Of a DNA stretch of 64,000 nt, positions 10,870 through 21,570 are shown piece by piece. Location: assembly GCA_033032175.1 (NCBI GenBank), contig CM065320.1, positions 13,287,413 to 13,351,412 of the forward strand, read 5' to 3'. Position 1 is the first letter of the stretch, and every line of letters starts with the position of its first letter. The position numbers and the translations under genes are program-made. The notes beneath the pieces are model-generated. The model ran no database searches, was not told where the DNA came from, and worked only from the letters and a program-made list of their open reading frames with translations. Origin of the DNA: Saturnia japonica. Lineage: Eukaryota > Arthropoda > Insecta > Lepidoptera > Saturniidae.

Positions 10870-12150
10870 AACTCTTTGACACAATTAAAATTCAACACTT
10901 AAAGGTTTTATTTTTAACCATCTTCAAAATAAGTTCAACAGCCTTGTAATTTTATCACTAAAGTGTGGTACCTACCCACAAAGAAGTAATATCATTTTTT
11001 TTTGTCTGCAGCTTTGTTATCTAGTTATATCTGTTTCTACAATTTATTGATTTATGAAAGAACAGTCGACATAGCATACAAAACCAATTATAATAATATT
11101 ATAGTCAACGCAAGTGAAACCGCGAGCAGAAAGCGAGTATAATATAATGTACAATTTTAGCATAATTATTCAAAAATAAAATCATAAATAAAAATTGTTA
11201 GTAATTTATGATGTTACAAAAATTAATAGAAAAATAACTGGTATTTACCCATGATTCTCTATAAGGCCTTAGAGCAAACAATTTCGCGAACCGACAGCTT
11301 TTTCGCCTTTATTATATTGCTAAACAGACGTCAGTCATAGGCTGCTTAATAAATGTTATAAACATTGTTACCCTTGACTCCGTTTTGTTTGTGGTTTAAG
11401 TCATAAGCTTTACACGACATTATTATAACATGCGCAATTATATGTTGTTTAAAATATTTTATGAGTTTCAAATGATTTATATTTCTACACTATTTGTTAC
11501 ATAAGCAAGACGATCGTAGATACTCTCCATAGACGCATAATAATAATCACCATAATTATAATTCAGGAAATGGAACAATCACATATTCTGAGAGCTATGA
11601 AAAGCATACCTACTAATCACATTTAAACTTAATTAAGATTATTTTCCACCTAATTATGATAGAAATTTGTCAACCACAGACATAAGATTATATCGAAGCA
11701 TGAAGATGTTTTTCAACAAACCGTCATGAGAACAGCTACCCAATAACTGAAAACGAATTGGAGTGAATTAATTGGATTTTAATTAATAATTAAGTAAGTA
11801 ATAAATTTAATTGACGTTTAGGGACATGGATCAAATAAATTCGTACTGAAGAAAATTGGAAGATTTCATCTTGAAACGAATTAAAACTCAAAATCAAAAT
11901 ATAAAAAAATGGAATAAATTGAAACGATTACATTAGAACGGATAGAGACGAATGAAAGATAATAGACAGTATTAAAACGAATGAGATATGATTGAATTGT
12001 ATAGAGAACAGACGATTAAGATATAAGATTAATAGGTATGATAGATTTTAAGACTGAAAAAGATTAGAGCGATAAATGATATTTTCCAATAGAACCAATG
12101 CGATTTGTCCTAAGGTTTATGTACTCACCATATTTTTTAATATCTTTACA
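10870..12150. other. Unassigned stretch with purine-rich segment
   Basis: No coding or repeat identified. From about 11870 to 12090 the plus strand is strongly purine-rich and repeats the word ACGA(A/T)T or ACGGAT irregularly (11876, 11924, 11938, 11948, 11977, 12012), perhaps a worn-out minisatellite. Confidence 0.45.
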
Positions 12151-12475
12151 GGTTTAGTGTTTGTTTACAATCTTACCTGATGGTAAGTGACGATTTGGTT
12201 CAAGATAGTAGCCTCCTAAGCCTAGAGCAGGGAAAAGGTCTGAAGTACAGTAGCTGGAACACACCTATAGGTGTTTGGTTACAGATTTTCAACTTCAGAG
12301 TGGTAGCTAGTCAGGCCGAAATTACAAAAATGCCAAATCACGAAGTTATGGTTCCATGGCGATGCTTTCCTTCAACGAAAGCTCAGACATATTGTAGGAA
12401 TTCGAATTTACGTCGATCGAAGCCGTGTCTATATACGCTACCACTGAACTATCATTTCTTTACTATGTAACGAGC
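12150..12475 (-). mobile_element. tRNA-derived SINE, family S2, reversed copy
   Basis: Read on the minus strand this starts with a tRNA-like head (agtggtagcg, then a degraded B box), followed by gctttcgttgaaggaaagca and catcg..atggaaccata. It ends in caaatcgtcacttaccatca, the family's 3' tail. Forward copies at 22850-23120 and 41262-41575 share the same order. The ATG frames inside (for example 12180-12470) are artefacts of the repeat. Confidence 0.7.
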
Positions 12476-13390
12476 CTAAAATGCATTTTTTGTAATGGTA
12501 GAAGCACCTGAACGAAACAAAAAGATACCACATATAAAAAAAAATACTGCCCCGCCTATAGCACATAACTTGGACGCAGCATAGGATGTCGCCCGTCGAG
12601 CCCCGCCGATAATGGCAAAGCTTAACACGACACTTATTGCCAGAATAAATCATCCAACGCCTGTTTACGTGTTTCCTAATCTATTTGTAGAACAATGTTA
12701 AACAAACCGACAGAACCTTCTATTAATTCCGATTGTTTATCCAATCAATTCGTTTAACATAACTACTCCATTTGTTGTGTTTGTAAATAGTGTAAATGGT
12801 AAACATGAAACATTTTTAGTAAGAAAAATACGTGAAAGAAACAACATCAACAAATAACAATCTACATTGTACAGTAATTATGTGGGGCGCGACCGAGAGA
12901 TATAAAAAAATACTATTTAAAATTAATATTTATTTCAATCATACAATAAAATTAAACTTAATTTAAGAAACGTGTCTACCGATCGAAGTATGATCAAATA
13001 GTGGTCAGAATGAGACTCCATATCTCAAGCAATTCCCACGTTGGTGACGAGTCGCAGTTCCTCGTAGCGACGACTTACGCTGGCGGTGGTCAGCATGTCG
13101 CAATACTTATCCGTAATTATAACAATGCAATCGATGGTTCTCATGCATTACGACTATGCGTACATATGCGCAAGAGGTAATCGGGAATGTTTTAGTTCCC
13201 AAAAATTAACCAAGCAAAGCGACAAAGTTATTCCTAATTCAACTTTTTTGTTATAATCTATAGTTCCATACTCCCAGCAGTCTGTAACTATAACAAAGAC
13301 TTGGTTGGTGTCGTCTCTAAATCGTCACTAAAATTTGCAATCTGTCGCCTACATTCTTGTAGGTTTATAAACTAACCATATCTTACTGAT

Positions 13391-13499
13391 GGCGTACTGA
13401 ATTTGTTAGGTTAAGTTGAAACTGCGATCACAACGCACGATCCGAGCGAACAAAGCGAGAGGGCCGCGGCAGTAGTTAGCGAATGCTAAAAACAAATTA
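13391..13499 (-). repeat. CpG-rich inverted-pair segment, right copy
   Basis: The reverse complement matches 10161-10271 along its whole 109 bp: gtacgcc..ctgaat, then gttagg, gttgaaactgcgat, cgcacgatccgagcgaac and ttagcgaatgc. Divergence is concentrated in the core. The pair could be the terminal repeats of one old element or two independent insertions in opposite orientation. Confidence 0.65.
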
Positions 13500-14640
13500 A
13501 CCATCTCATGCAGCCGTATCATGATTTTGCTTATTTCATCGATATAACCTCAAAAATTGAAAATTATTGTTTATCTGGTGTCATATATATTACCTCAATA
13601 ATCGGAAGAATATATATATTTTAGATTCTGCTTATGATATTAAAGTATTCTAACCAAAATATCGTAGTATACAGATCTGTACAATTGAAAAGTGTTCATG
13701 TCAGAATATAATTATAAACTTGTTACATCAAAATTGTAAACCAATTTTACCAACACATGGTCCTTTGAATATATATATATAGGGGTAAATATATCAAATA
13801 CTCTAAGCCTTTATTTATTGTTTCCTATCATAAGGTTTTTTTTATTTGTTTCATTGATATAGGTTCCTAAACATCTCAACTTTATAACATAATATACACT
13901 TTACGGGTGTCTGAAAAATTTACTATGGTATATAAAATTTTGATGACATGTTATATGGAATTAAAAATTAATCCGACATTTCTAAGTCATGTTATTATAT
14001 CGGAAGATATATATCTTTCAATAGTTTTGTGACAATTTATCAAAGTAATGACGTTTTCGCGAAAATGTAAATAAAGATTGCTTTTGCGCCACAATCGCAA
14101 GTCATAAACGAGGATGGAATCTAACTGGCTTGCCGCCAACCGGAGGAACATCCAATTTCCATTTATCTAAACTATGTACATAGTAAAATCTAAATAGTTT
14201 GAACACGGATTGGCAATTAAATTTGTAATAAAAAAAAAAACATTTTTAATATTTTTTATGCTAATGCTATATCACTGTAGCCTATAGTCATGTAGAACCA
14301 ATATAAAAACGAAAGTAGTTTTGAGACCAGTTTTACAAACATTTATTGAATTTTTCCATAGCTTATTTGAATAATGACTATATCTTTAGTAGGTTTCTTT
14401 TTCACGATACAAAAGGATCCGAAATTTTTACACTTAAACTAGCTGACTCGGCAGATGTTCTGCTTTCTTCGGTAGTAAATAGCTCGATCACAACGATATC
14501 TATCAGAGTCGAGCATAATATATATAAACGATCGTCTGGATAAAACAAATATATCAACTCAATCGGTCAAGTCGACTCGTTGGCGAAGAAGCACTGATGA
14601 AGGCAAGAATTCTCAGTCTAGACCATCGACGTAAGGTAAA
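13500..14640. other. Unassigned AT-rich stretch
   Basis: Contains short (TA)n microsatellites near 13606-13620 and 13770-13782 and poly-A/T runs. No gene or clear repeat recognised. Confidence 0.5.
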
Positions 14641-14910
14641 TCAATTTGGAGAGTGTGCATAGAATTTGCACGATTTAATTCCCGATCCAACCCGATTCAC
14701 TGCAGGGAAAATTGACGCCGTGAGGGCTTCCACATTTAAATGGTTGACATTCCCCCAATTCGCACGAAGCGTTTCGCTTCGTCATTAATTATGCGAACGG
14801 AAAAGGAGTAGAATATAACTTGGGATTATTCAAGCGAAGAGTGAATAGGCATTTGATAGGTAAGCGCGATCCATCGTCCGACTCGTCTTTACTTACCATC
14901 ACGTGAGATC
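14640..14910 (+). pseudogene. Decayed LINE ORF2 C-terminus
   Basis: Piecing frames together by eye gives residues of the same protein tail as 2637-2975: E-C-A then a stop, HDLIP, a phenylalanine-rich centre, then YNLGLFKRRVNRHLIGKRDP and a serine-rich end. At least two frame changes and two stops are present, so it is inactive. Immediately downstream is a stretch shared with SINE family S1. Confidence 0.6.
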
Positions 14911-14929
14911 GAGGCCAAGCGCATACTTA

Positions 14930-15010
14930 TACATAACATAACATACCATCACACTTTAATCCCGAAGGGTTAGGGAGAGGTGTACTAATGTACATCAACA
15001 GTTCGACAGG
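14930..15010 (-). repeat. SINE S1 3' part, reversed
   Basis: cataacataacataccatca, then ctttaatcccgaagggttag and gtgtactaatgtac match the reverse complement of the 3' end of the S1 SINE at 33095-33180, including the pentameric TTATG-type tail. This could equally be the shared 3' end of the LINE just upstream, since SINEs often borrow LINE tails. Confidence 0.6.
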
Positions 15011-15404
15011 TATATTTTAGGTCCCATGAAATGGGGACTTCGTCAATAAAAACGTTCAGAAATTATAGACGTACACAAGATTTTCATTTTAAGATATAAC
15101 ATGACAGTGAACAGATTTAATTTAAGATATAAATTTTATAACCACCACGAAATCAAATGAATGAAATGTTAGACATACCGTATTATATTGGTTTAACTTA
15201 TTCAAATTAAAATGAAAATTTTAAACGCAATATTATTTAATTATGCATCTATATTATATTTTTCACATTTCACTTTATAGCAGAGACTTAACCGTAACTC
15301 CAAATATTCAAATATTTCATGCGAAGTTACAAATTTCGAATTTTATTGCTCATTTTATGTTTTACTTCACCTGTATAAAGTTATTTTGAACTGGTACGTC
15401 AATA

Positions 15405-15700
15405 TGTATTAATAAATCTGTAATTCTGTTTGTACAGGTTTTTTTTCTCATAAAGGTGATATATATTTATTATAAAAACAGTGATCACGAATTTGATTTT
15501 TTTTTTGTCTGTGTAAGACGTTAATAATGATTGTATCATAAACGTACGGGGATGTATTTTTAAACCCTGACTCAAACATCCCCCCTGTATTATAAGTTTA
15601 ACCTGTGTATCTTTGTTTGTTTGTAACATTATAGCTCAAAAACGGCTGAACGATTTTGATTTCATTTATATATATTTAAAAGGTGGATTGAGAAGTAAAT
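15405..15700 (+). repeat. Dispersed repeat family T, copy 1
   Basis: Starts near ttaataaatctgtaattctg, then tttgtac, a T run, a cagtgatcacgaat block and caaaaacggctgaacgattt. The same start occurs at about 20010 and 51345. Such cgattttgat-containing repeats are abundant in Lepidoptera. No coding. Confidence 0.5.
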
Positions 15701-16179
15701 ATGTTCTGCCGTTTGTCAGCTATTTTCTAGTTGATAAAAGCAATGTGAGCATCTTTCACAAGTCTGATCGAGTCGGAATTTGATATTTTGTTACTTCAAT
15801 GGTATTAGAAAACATGGTAACCTTAACCTGAGGGTGCAGGATCATCTGGAATCTGTAGGATATGTAAATTCTCACCAACTTACATCCAGAGATATAGTAT
15901 TTAGGCTTGTTGGATTAATCTCAATGAATCGGTTATTTGCTTCAAGGCTGTTTAAATTTACCTTGTAAGACAGTATGTTAATATTGTATCAACAGCGATT
16001 CAGCCTTTAAAAATAAATAACTATAAAAAGTGTTTAACTGTACTCGACAAAGATATTAGAAGACTATAGCTCACATAATAAATTAGGAGAGGTAATCTAC
16101 ACTTATAATAAAGAGTCGAAATCTCTACATTGAATATATTTTTGAAATCAAAAAAAACTACGAAGGATATAAAATCATG

Positions 16180-16440
16180 AACCCATGAACCCAATCATGA
16201 ACATGATGATATATTTCGATAGTTATTGAAATTTTTGTGTGGTATCTGTTTGTTTGTACGCCAATCACGTAAAAACTACTGAACCGATTTCAATAAATTT
16301 GGTATGATTTTAGCTTGTAGTCTGAAGGTACATTTAGGATATATTCCTAGACGTTTGGAAATTTGTATGGTCTATAAATTGCGTTTAAGTTATGTACATA
16401 TAAAAATGATGTATGTATAAGTAATACTGTAATATAGCTA
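16180..16440 (+). repeat. Dispersed repeat with ctgaaccgattt core
   Basis: Contains gtatctgtttgtttgtacg and aaaactactgaaccgatttc, then cataaatttggta-like words and the aatatgta tail. The core resembles that of 18600-18800 and family T. Boundaries are uncertain. Confidence 0.4.
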
Positions 16441-16667
16441 GAATAATAATATGTAGTTAACTTAGGAAATCATGAACTCTTGGTTACTTCGAAAGTCAAA
16501 TCAATTATTAAGAGAGTCGAGAAATTTCTTAATCAAGTCTTTTAACATGGAAAGTTATTTATTTTCAGGCATCTTTTGCAAGTTTATATACTCAACGACA
16601 GACAAAATTATTTCAGAATTTTGTTTATAAAAATTTAATTTTTGAGCTTTTTTTACGATGTGTTATA

Positions 16668-16698
16668 CAAGGTGTCCAGAAAGGGTATCGGGTATTTG
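16668..16698 (+). repeat. Mariner A left TIR
   Basis: The 31 bp are an exact reverse complement of 17950-17980. The outer bases are CAAGGTGTCC and the inner end is gggtatttg. Confidence 0.95.
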
Positions 16699-16774
16699 TA
16701 AGTTCAATGAAACAAAAATTATTTGTATGAAATAAAAAAGTTTATTGTTTATTATTAGCATATGAATTGGAGAA

Positions 16775-17864
16775 TTATTTGGAAAAGATGATGTTATCCA
16801 AATGATGACCGTTACGTTGCTGGCACTCTTCTAAACAGAAACGAAGATTAGCGATAACACGTTGACACATAGCTATCGATATTGCTGCCATTTCTGACCT
16901 GATGTTTTGCTTTAACTGGGTTAGATTCGTCGGATTGTTTTGATAAACCTTACTTTTAAGGTATCCCCATGCAAAATAGTCAAGCGGGCTAAGGTCGGGG
17001 CTTCTGGGAGGCCAACATCAACATCAACATGTTACCCCTTCGCGAAATGACTTTATTAGGGAATAATTCGTTAACAACTTCCATTGAGTCATTTGAGGTA
17101 TGGCAAGTGGCCCCATCTTGCTGGAACCACGTTCTTGAGTTGAAACCTGCAAACTCCTGCAACTCTGGGACCAAAAAATTTTGCAACATATCGCAATAAC
17201 GGTCACTATTCACATTAATTGCTCGGCCTCGTTGATCTTCATGAAAATAAGGACCAATTATGCCTTTAGCAGACATAGCGGCCCAAACAACGACCTTTGG
17301 GCTATGCAGGGGTCGTTCATGCTTTCGTCTCGGATTCTCCACTGCCCAGTACCGACAATTCTGCTTATTAACATGACCATTCAGGTGAAAATTTGCTTCG
17401 TCACTGAACAGTATGTTGTTAAAGTTGTTAAATCGCTGCAGCATTTCGTTCGCAAAATTCAGTCGATTAGCATAGTCCGTATCCTTCAATTCTTGAACCA
17501 ATTGAATTTTATAGGATTTTAGATGTAAGTCTTTCTTTAAAATCGAATGTAAAGACGATTTTTTGATGTTCAACGCTTGGCTTCGCTTTCGGATGGATAA
17601 AGACGGATTTTGACGAATCGACGCCTCAACTTCTTCAATTGTTTCTTCATCGCGAACTGAACGAGGATGACCAGAGTTTTGAATTTTAACTGTCGCACCT
17701 GTATTCTCGAACATCCTGATCCATTTCCTAATGCTATCGTCACTTGGCGCGTGGCGTGTACGATATTTCGCACGATAGAGACGTTGAGCAGTCACTATTG
17801 AATCACCATTACGATAATACGCTCGTACGCAAAATGCGCGATGCGTCCCCGAGTACTGTTCCAT
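16775..17864 (-). pseudogene. DD41D mariner transposase, frameshifted
   Basis: The gene starts at ATG 17864 (MEQYSGTHRAF), although the frame is open upstream through the TIR. Two helix-turn-helix regions (about residues 15-50 and 70-115) precede the catalytic core with D155 (LFSDEANF) and D250 (QQDGATCHT). After RRGN (residue 278), a 10-bp insertion built of tandem gttgat units shifts the frame. The protein then ends as MLMLMLASQKPRP at 16989 (291 residues). The third catalytic aspartate, the one in SPDLSPLD, remains in the DNA but out of frame, so the product should be inactive. It differs from copy B at about ten residues, including H for R in the GRPR linker between the DNA-binding domains. 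The remnant reaches the old stop at 16775. Confidence 0.9.
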
Positions 17865-17949
17865 CGTGACTAAAACTCCACAAAATGGCGGACGCCACGA
17901 ACCCCTTCCCGCACCCTTTAGACGCCCCGTTTCGAATATGCCGCGAAAA

Positions 17950-17980
17950 CAAATACCCGATACCCTTTCTGGACACCTTG
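17950..17980 (-). repeat. Mariner A right TIR
   Basis: Exact inverted copy of 16668-16698, followed by the TA duplication. This is the transposase gene's promoter-proximal end. Confidence 0.95.
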
Positions 17981-18259
17981 TATATAGTATTATTGCCAAT
18001 TCTTATTCATGCCATTATTCAATTGAGCAATAATATAAGCTTCGTATGTACATCATTTTATAAAAATCAGTCGAGCCGTTTTTTAGTTAAATACGAACAT
18101 AGGAACGGAAAGGTAGACCACTTTTTTTTAATTATATCAGGAAATTTGGAAAAAATACACGTACAGATAGATACTATAGATTTATTAATATACATTTATT
18201 GTGGAGTATTTGAACGTGAGTAACAACCACATTTTTGGTGAAACTATTATTTCTAGTAT

Positions 18260-18279
18260 CTAAATGTTATAACATTTAG
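18260..18279. repeat. 20-bp perfect palindrome
   Basis: ctaaatgttataacatttag is its own reverse complement with no spacer. It sits just right of mariner A in unassigned DNA. Cruciform extrusion or dimeric factor binding is possible, but AT-rich palindromes also arise by chance. Confidence 0.6.
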
Positions 18280-18599
18280 TTATATACCTTTAGCTACTTA
18301 TTTTTAATAATAATAATTTGTAACTGAATTTTTCATTGAATGTGAAAACGATGTACATGAAGTTTTAATCCTTGGAATTTTAGTTGTACATAAGTAATTG
18401 TTTTTCTTTTAAACTTAGTTTAACTGTTAGTTTTTCACTCGTTGAAATAAGTACAATTTTGTGACAAAAAAAAATATTGACCAGTGCTATGGAAAACATT
18501 AATATTAAGACAAAGTAATTTAGCTAAAATCTATTAGAACAGTAAATCTGGGCAAATAACAAAATAGAATAAGGTCATGTTTACATTGTTTATTATTCA

Positions 18600-18800
18600 T
18601 ACTAATATATATGAATGCGAAAGTAACTCTGTCTGTCTGTTACGTTTTCACGCTTAAACCGCTGAACCAATTTTAATGAATTTCGGTATAGAGATAGATT
18701 GGGCCTTGGGAAAGGACATAGGGTAGTTTTTGTAGCGAAAATAAAACTTTGAGGGTAAAAATAGAAGATGAAAGTATGTAAGAGGAAAATAACAGCTTCC
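18600..18800 (+). repeat. Dispersed lepidopteran-type repeat
   Basis: Contains gcgaaagtaactctgtctgt, then gtctgttacg, ttaaaccgctgaaccaattt, a tatagagatag block and gggaaaggacatagggtag. This arrangement is common across moth genomes. It lacks coding and clear ends, so a MITE or Helitron derivative cannot be told apart. Confidence 0.5.
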
Positions 18801-19324
18801 ATGACAACCAGTTAGTCGATTTGAAATGACAGCATTGTCAATGTTAATTTATTGACATTGTTTATACATAATAAGTAATGTATTATATATCTAATAATTA
18901 CCTATTAAATGTTAGTCGAGTATTCTTTTTATGTATGGCTGAAGTGTTTTTAAAATGTTTAACTACGCAGTACGGCATAATTACTGTTTTATTTTATGAC
19001 GCTGTCAAACCGCGGCTCGCGGAAGCTTGTACATTCTAAGCAATAAACCAATTGTAAATGATCTGGATTATACAGTTTTCTACAAATGTATTATTTCATT
19101 GTATTATCCCACATGTGGTGTAAATAAAACTTGGGTGAAAATTTGTATGAAGAACCCATTCATATTTATGCTTTTGGTAAGAAAGGAATAAAAGGGGTTT
19201 CACGTTTTTCAAAAAACATTCCCGTAGGCTGGTACAATAAGGTATGATTCCAATAATTTTTGAAGTTTTATTTGGACGGTTAATGTGTTGAATTCATATT
19301 GGCATATAATGATAATACCATACA

Positions 19325-19470
19325 AACAGTAATAAGCCCATCTATGATTTTCTTTTGGTTTGTCGTGTTCCTAAATCAGCCGGTGCATATGTAGTAATAT
19401 AGCGGGGTGGTAGGGATTGCGACCACAATACGCATAGTGATAAACCCATCTATGATTTTCTTTTGTTTTT
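19325..19470. repeat. Short direct repeat around a repeat fragment
   Basis: cccatctatgattttctttt occurs at 19338 and again at 19445, about 107 bp apart, with matching aag/taaa lead-ins. The intervening sequence contains a ggggtggtaggg fragment of the 6465/31310 family. The direct repeats could be an unusually long target duplication or a local tandem duplication. Confidence 0.5.
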
Positions 19471-19501
19471 TTTTTTGGTATTATATAAATACTAGCTGTA
19501 C

Positions 19502-20007
19502 CCATGGCTTCACTCACATGGACTACAGAGTGCCCGCGCGAACCTTGCTCCCCCACTCCCGGCTATTTTAAAGACAAAAATGCTTATTGTGGGCTTAAAA
19601 GATAGATCTATACTCTTCCGGACTTTTTTATAGGTCTTTTTAATGCCTATAATAATGTGTACATTAATTTGCTATATCTCTTATGGTTTACTCAGCATAA
19701 GCTATTTAAGCGCCCGAATAGTCACCATGACCCGTTTTTTTTGTACGGAACCCTAATTCTTTTTCGAAAATAAAAGTAGCCTAAGTTACTCCCTATATCA
19801 TCAGCTATATCTATCAGTGAAAGTCCCGTCAAAATCGGTCTAATCGTTTCGGAGATTACAAACAGAGAGACAGACCGACAAATATTAAAAAAATTTGCTT
19901 TTTGTGATAGATATCGTATATACTTTCATATGCATTTAGTAAAAAACTGAAATTTTTACATTACAAACAGACACTTCATTTTTATTAATTGTATAATTGT
20001 ATATATA
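19502..20007 (-). mobile_element. Helitron-like family H, copy 2 (reversed)
   Basis: The reverse complement carries every H landmark, ending at CTAG (19502-19505) after a gggtacag end. Its 5' end abuts the 5' end of family T at about 20008, giving two repeats head to head whose outer ends both carry ACTAG. Confidence 0.6.
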
Positions 20008-20795
20008 AATAAATCTGTAGCAATGTCTGAATATTTAATATTTTTCCAAAATTTCCCGATACTCATATTATATGAACGACACTGATCTCAAATATGCCAT
20101 TAATTTTTTTTGTCAGTCAGCCTGTCTGTTTGTATGTCCGGATTTAACTCAAAAACGGCTTGACCGATTCTTATGAAATTTTATACACGAGATGCTTATA
20201 TTATCGGTCAGTTGATAGGGATAAGAAATTTCAATATTACTTTTAGACAATGAAAAAAAAGAATGATTTTCGTTAATTCAGTTATGTACACGGAAAGTAT
20301 AAGTCATTTCATGACTGATAAGTGATAAGTAATGAAAATTTTCAATAACACTTTTGGGAACCGTAAAAAAATGAATTTTTTTTTTTTTTTAATCTCATTA
20401 ATTCTTAACCGATTTTGATGAAATTTTACATACAGGAAGTCTAATTATTGACATACTTAATGGGCTATAAGAATTGTCAATATTACTTCTAGAATTAAAA
20501 AAAAAGTAATTCAAAAAGTTTAATTTTCATCAATTCCCAACCGATTCTGATCAAATTTTGTAGACGGGAAACATACTATAATCGAGAGTTTATAAGAATT
20601 ATTAATAATGCATTAGAAATTGTAAATTACAATAATAGTTTTCAACCGATTTTGATGAAAATTGCACACGGAAATACATGCCACTCCTCAATTGATAAGG
20701 CATAATGAATTGTCAACAAAATGAGTAAAGATAAAGGGATTTAAATAATTATTGCGTAGTAACAAACGCGTGCGGAGCCGCGGGCACATCACTAG
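20008..20795 (+). repeat. Family T, copy 2, with internal tandem units
   Basis: Begins aataaatctgtagcaatgtc and ends gccgcgggcacatcaCTAG|T (CTAG 20792-20795). Inside are about five diverged tandem units of roughly 105-130 bp. The anchor ataag-aatt-tcaatatta-like motif starts near 20221, 20336, 20466, 20591 and 20701. The anchor accgatt(c/t)tgat(g/c)aaatttt is at 20163, 20408, 20540 and 20645. The CTAG|T end again resembles a Helitron terminus. No coding. Confidence 0.55.
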
Positions 20796-21560
20796 TATAT
20801 ATATAAGGTTTGAAGAAACTTTGTCGTATTCCTTTTTTAACTTCGTATCTAAGAATAACTTGACCACTAAAATAATTTCATAGAAAATCACAAATCATTT
20901 TGGGAATATTTGCTTTAGAATTTAAACGGTTTTTATAGAAGTAATAAAGCTAATTCATGAAAATGTACAAATCTCACGTAAAATCTGCGGAATTTAGTTG
21001 TCACTTCCTAACAGATTTACGCATAGTTATTAATTCTGGGTTAATCGCCAGTGTTAGTTAATAAACCTGTTTCATCTATAGAAACATAGATATAAAGATA
21101 AAACAAACATATTATATAACATACGTCACGCGACACGGAAAACAACACGAGTCAAGACTGCCAAGAGCTTGGCGTCACATCCTAATAAAGTCGGTGCAAA
21201 TAAGTACTAACAAACATGAACCCTACAGATAAAACAAATATACACTCGAGTGAGATCTTCTCCGGGCTTAATTAAATACTACACTGTAACGTGTTTGTCA
21301 CTCGAGACTTTGGAAGGTGACGCAAGTAACTTACTATGTATTTTGTTTTCAGTTAGTTTTTTAATAACGGACACTTGGGACTACACGAATAGAGAAATTA
21401 TGCTTTTGTGAAGACATTGAAATATTGCAAGAATAAAAAATATCTACCTATCTGTGTTTCTGTTCGTTCATAAAATTATTTTCAGTTAGAAATTAATAAT
21501 ATAAAAAGGAAATAATGTTACATGTATGTACATACATATGTACAAATAGAGAAAAACATC
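20796..21560. other. Unassigned stretch
   Basis: No coding frame. The portion 21120-21330 is more GC-balanced and looks single-copy, with a ctcgag palindrome at two places (near 21245 and 21302). Nothing functional can be assigned. Confidence 0.45.
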
Positions 21561-21570
21561 TTAGCATTCT

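Larger units (their letters stand above)
16668..17980 (-). mobile_element. Tc1/mariner DD41D element, copy A (defective)
   Basis: A 1313-bp element bounded by perfect 31-bp terminal inverted repeats (16668-16698 and 17950-17980; outer end CAAGGTGTCC). It is flanked by the TA duplication typical of the IS630/Tc1/mariner superfamily (16666-16667 and 17981-17982). The single gene runs right to left. The element is nearly identical to copy B at 61053-62355 but 10 bp longer, and the entire length difference is accounted for by one insertion in the gene. Confidence 0.95.

Noticed and set aside
11022..11050. miR-9-like word (ctttgttatctagttatatc)
   Set aside because: It has a missing base and other changes relative to miR-9, and no complementary star arm lies downstream to make a hairpin.
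17181..17522. 113-codon forward frame
   Set aside because: Antisense shadow of the mariner A transposase gene; the same shadow appears in copy B.
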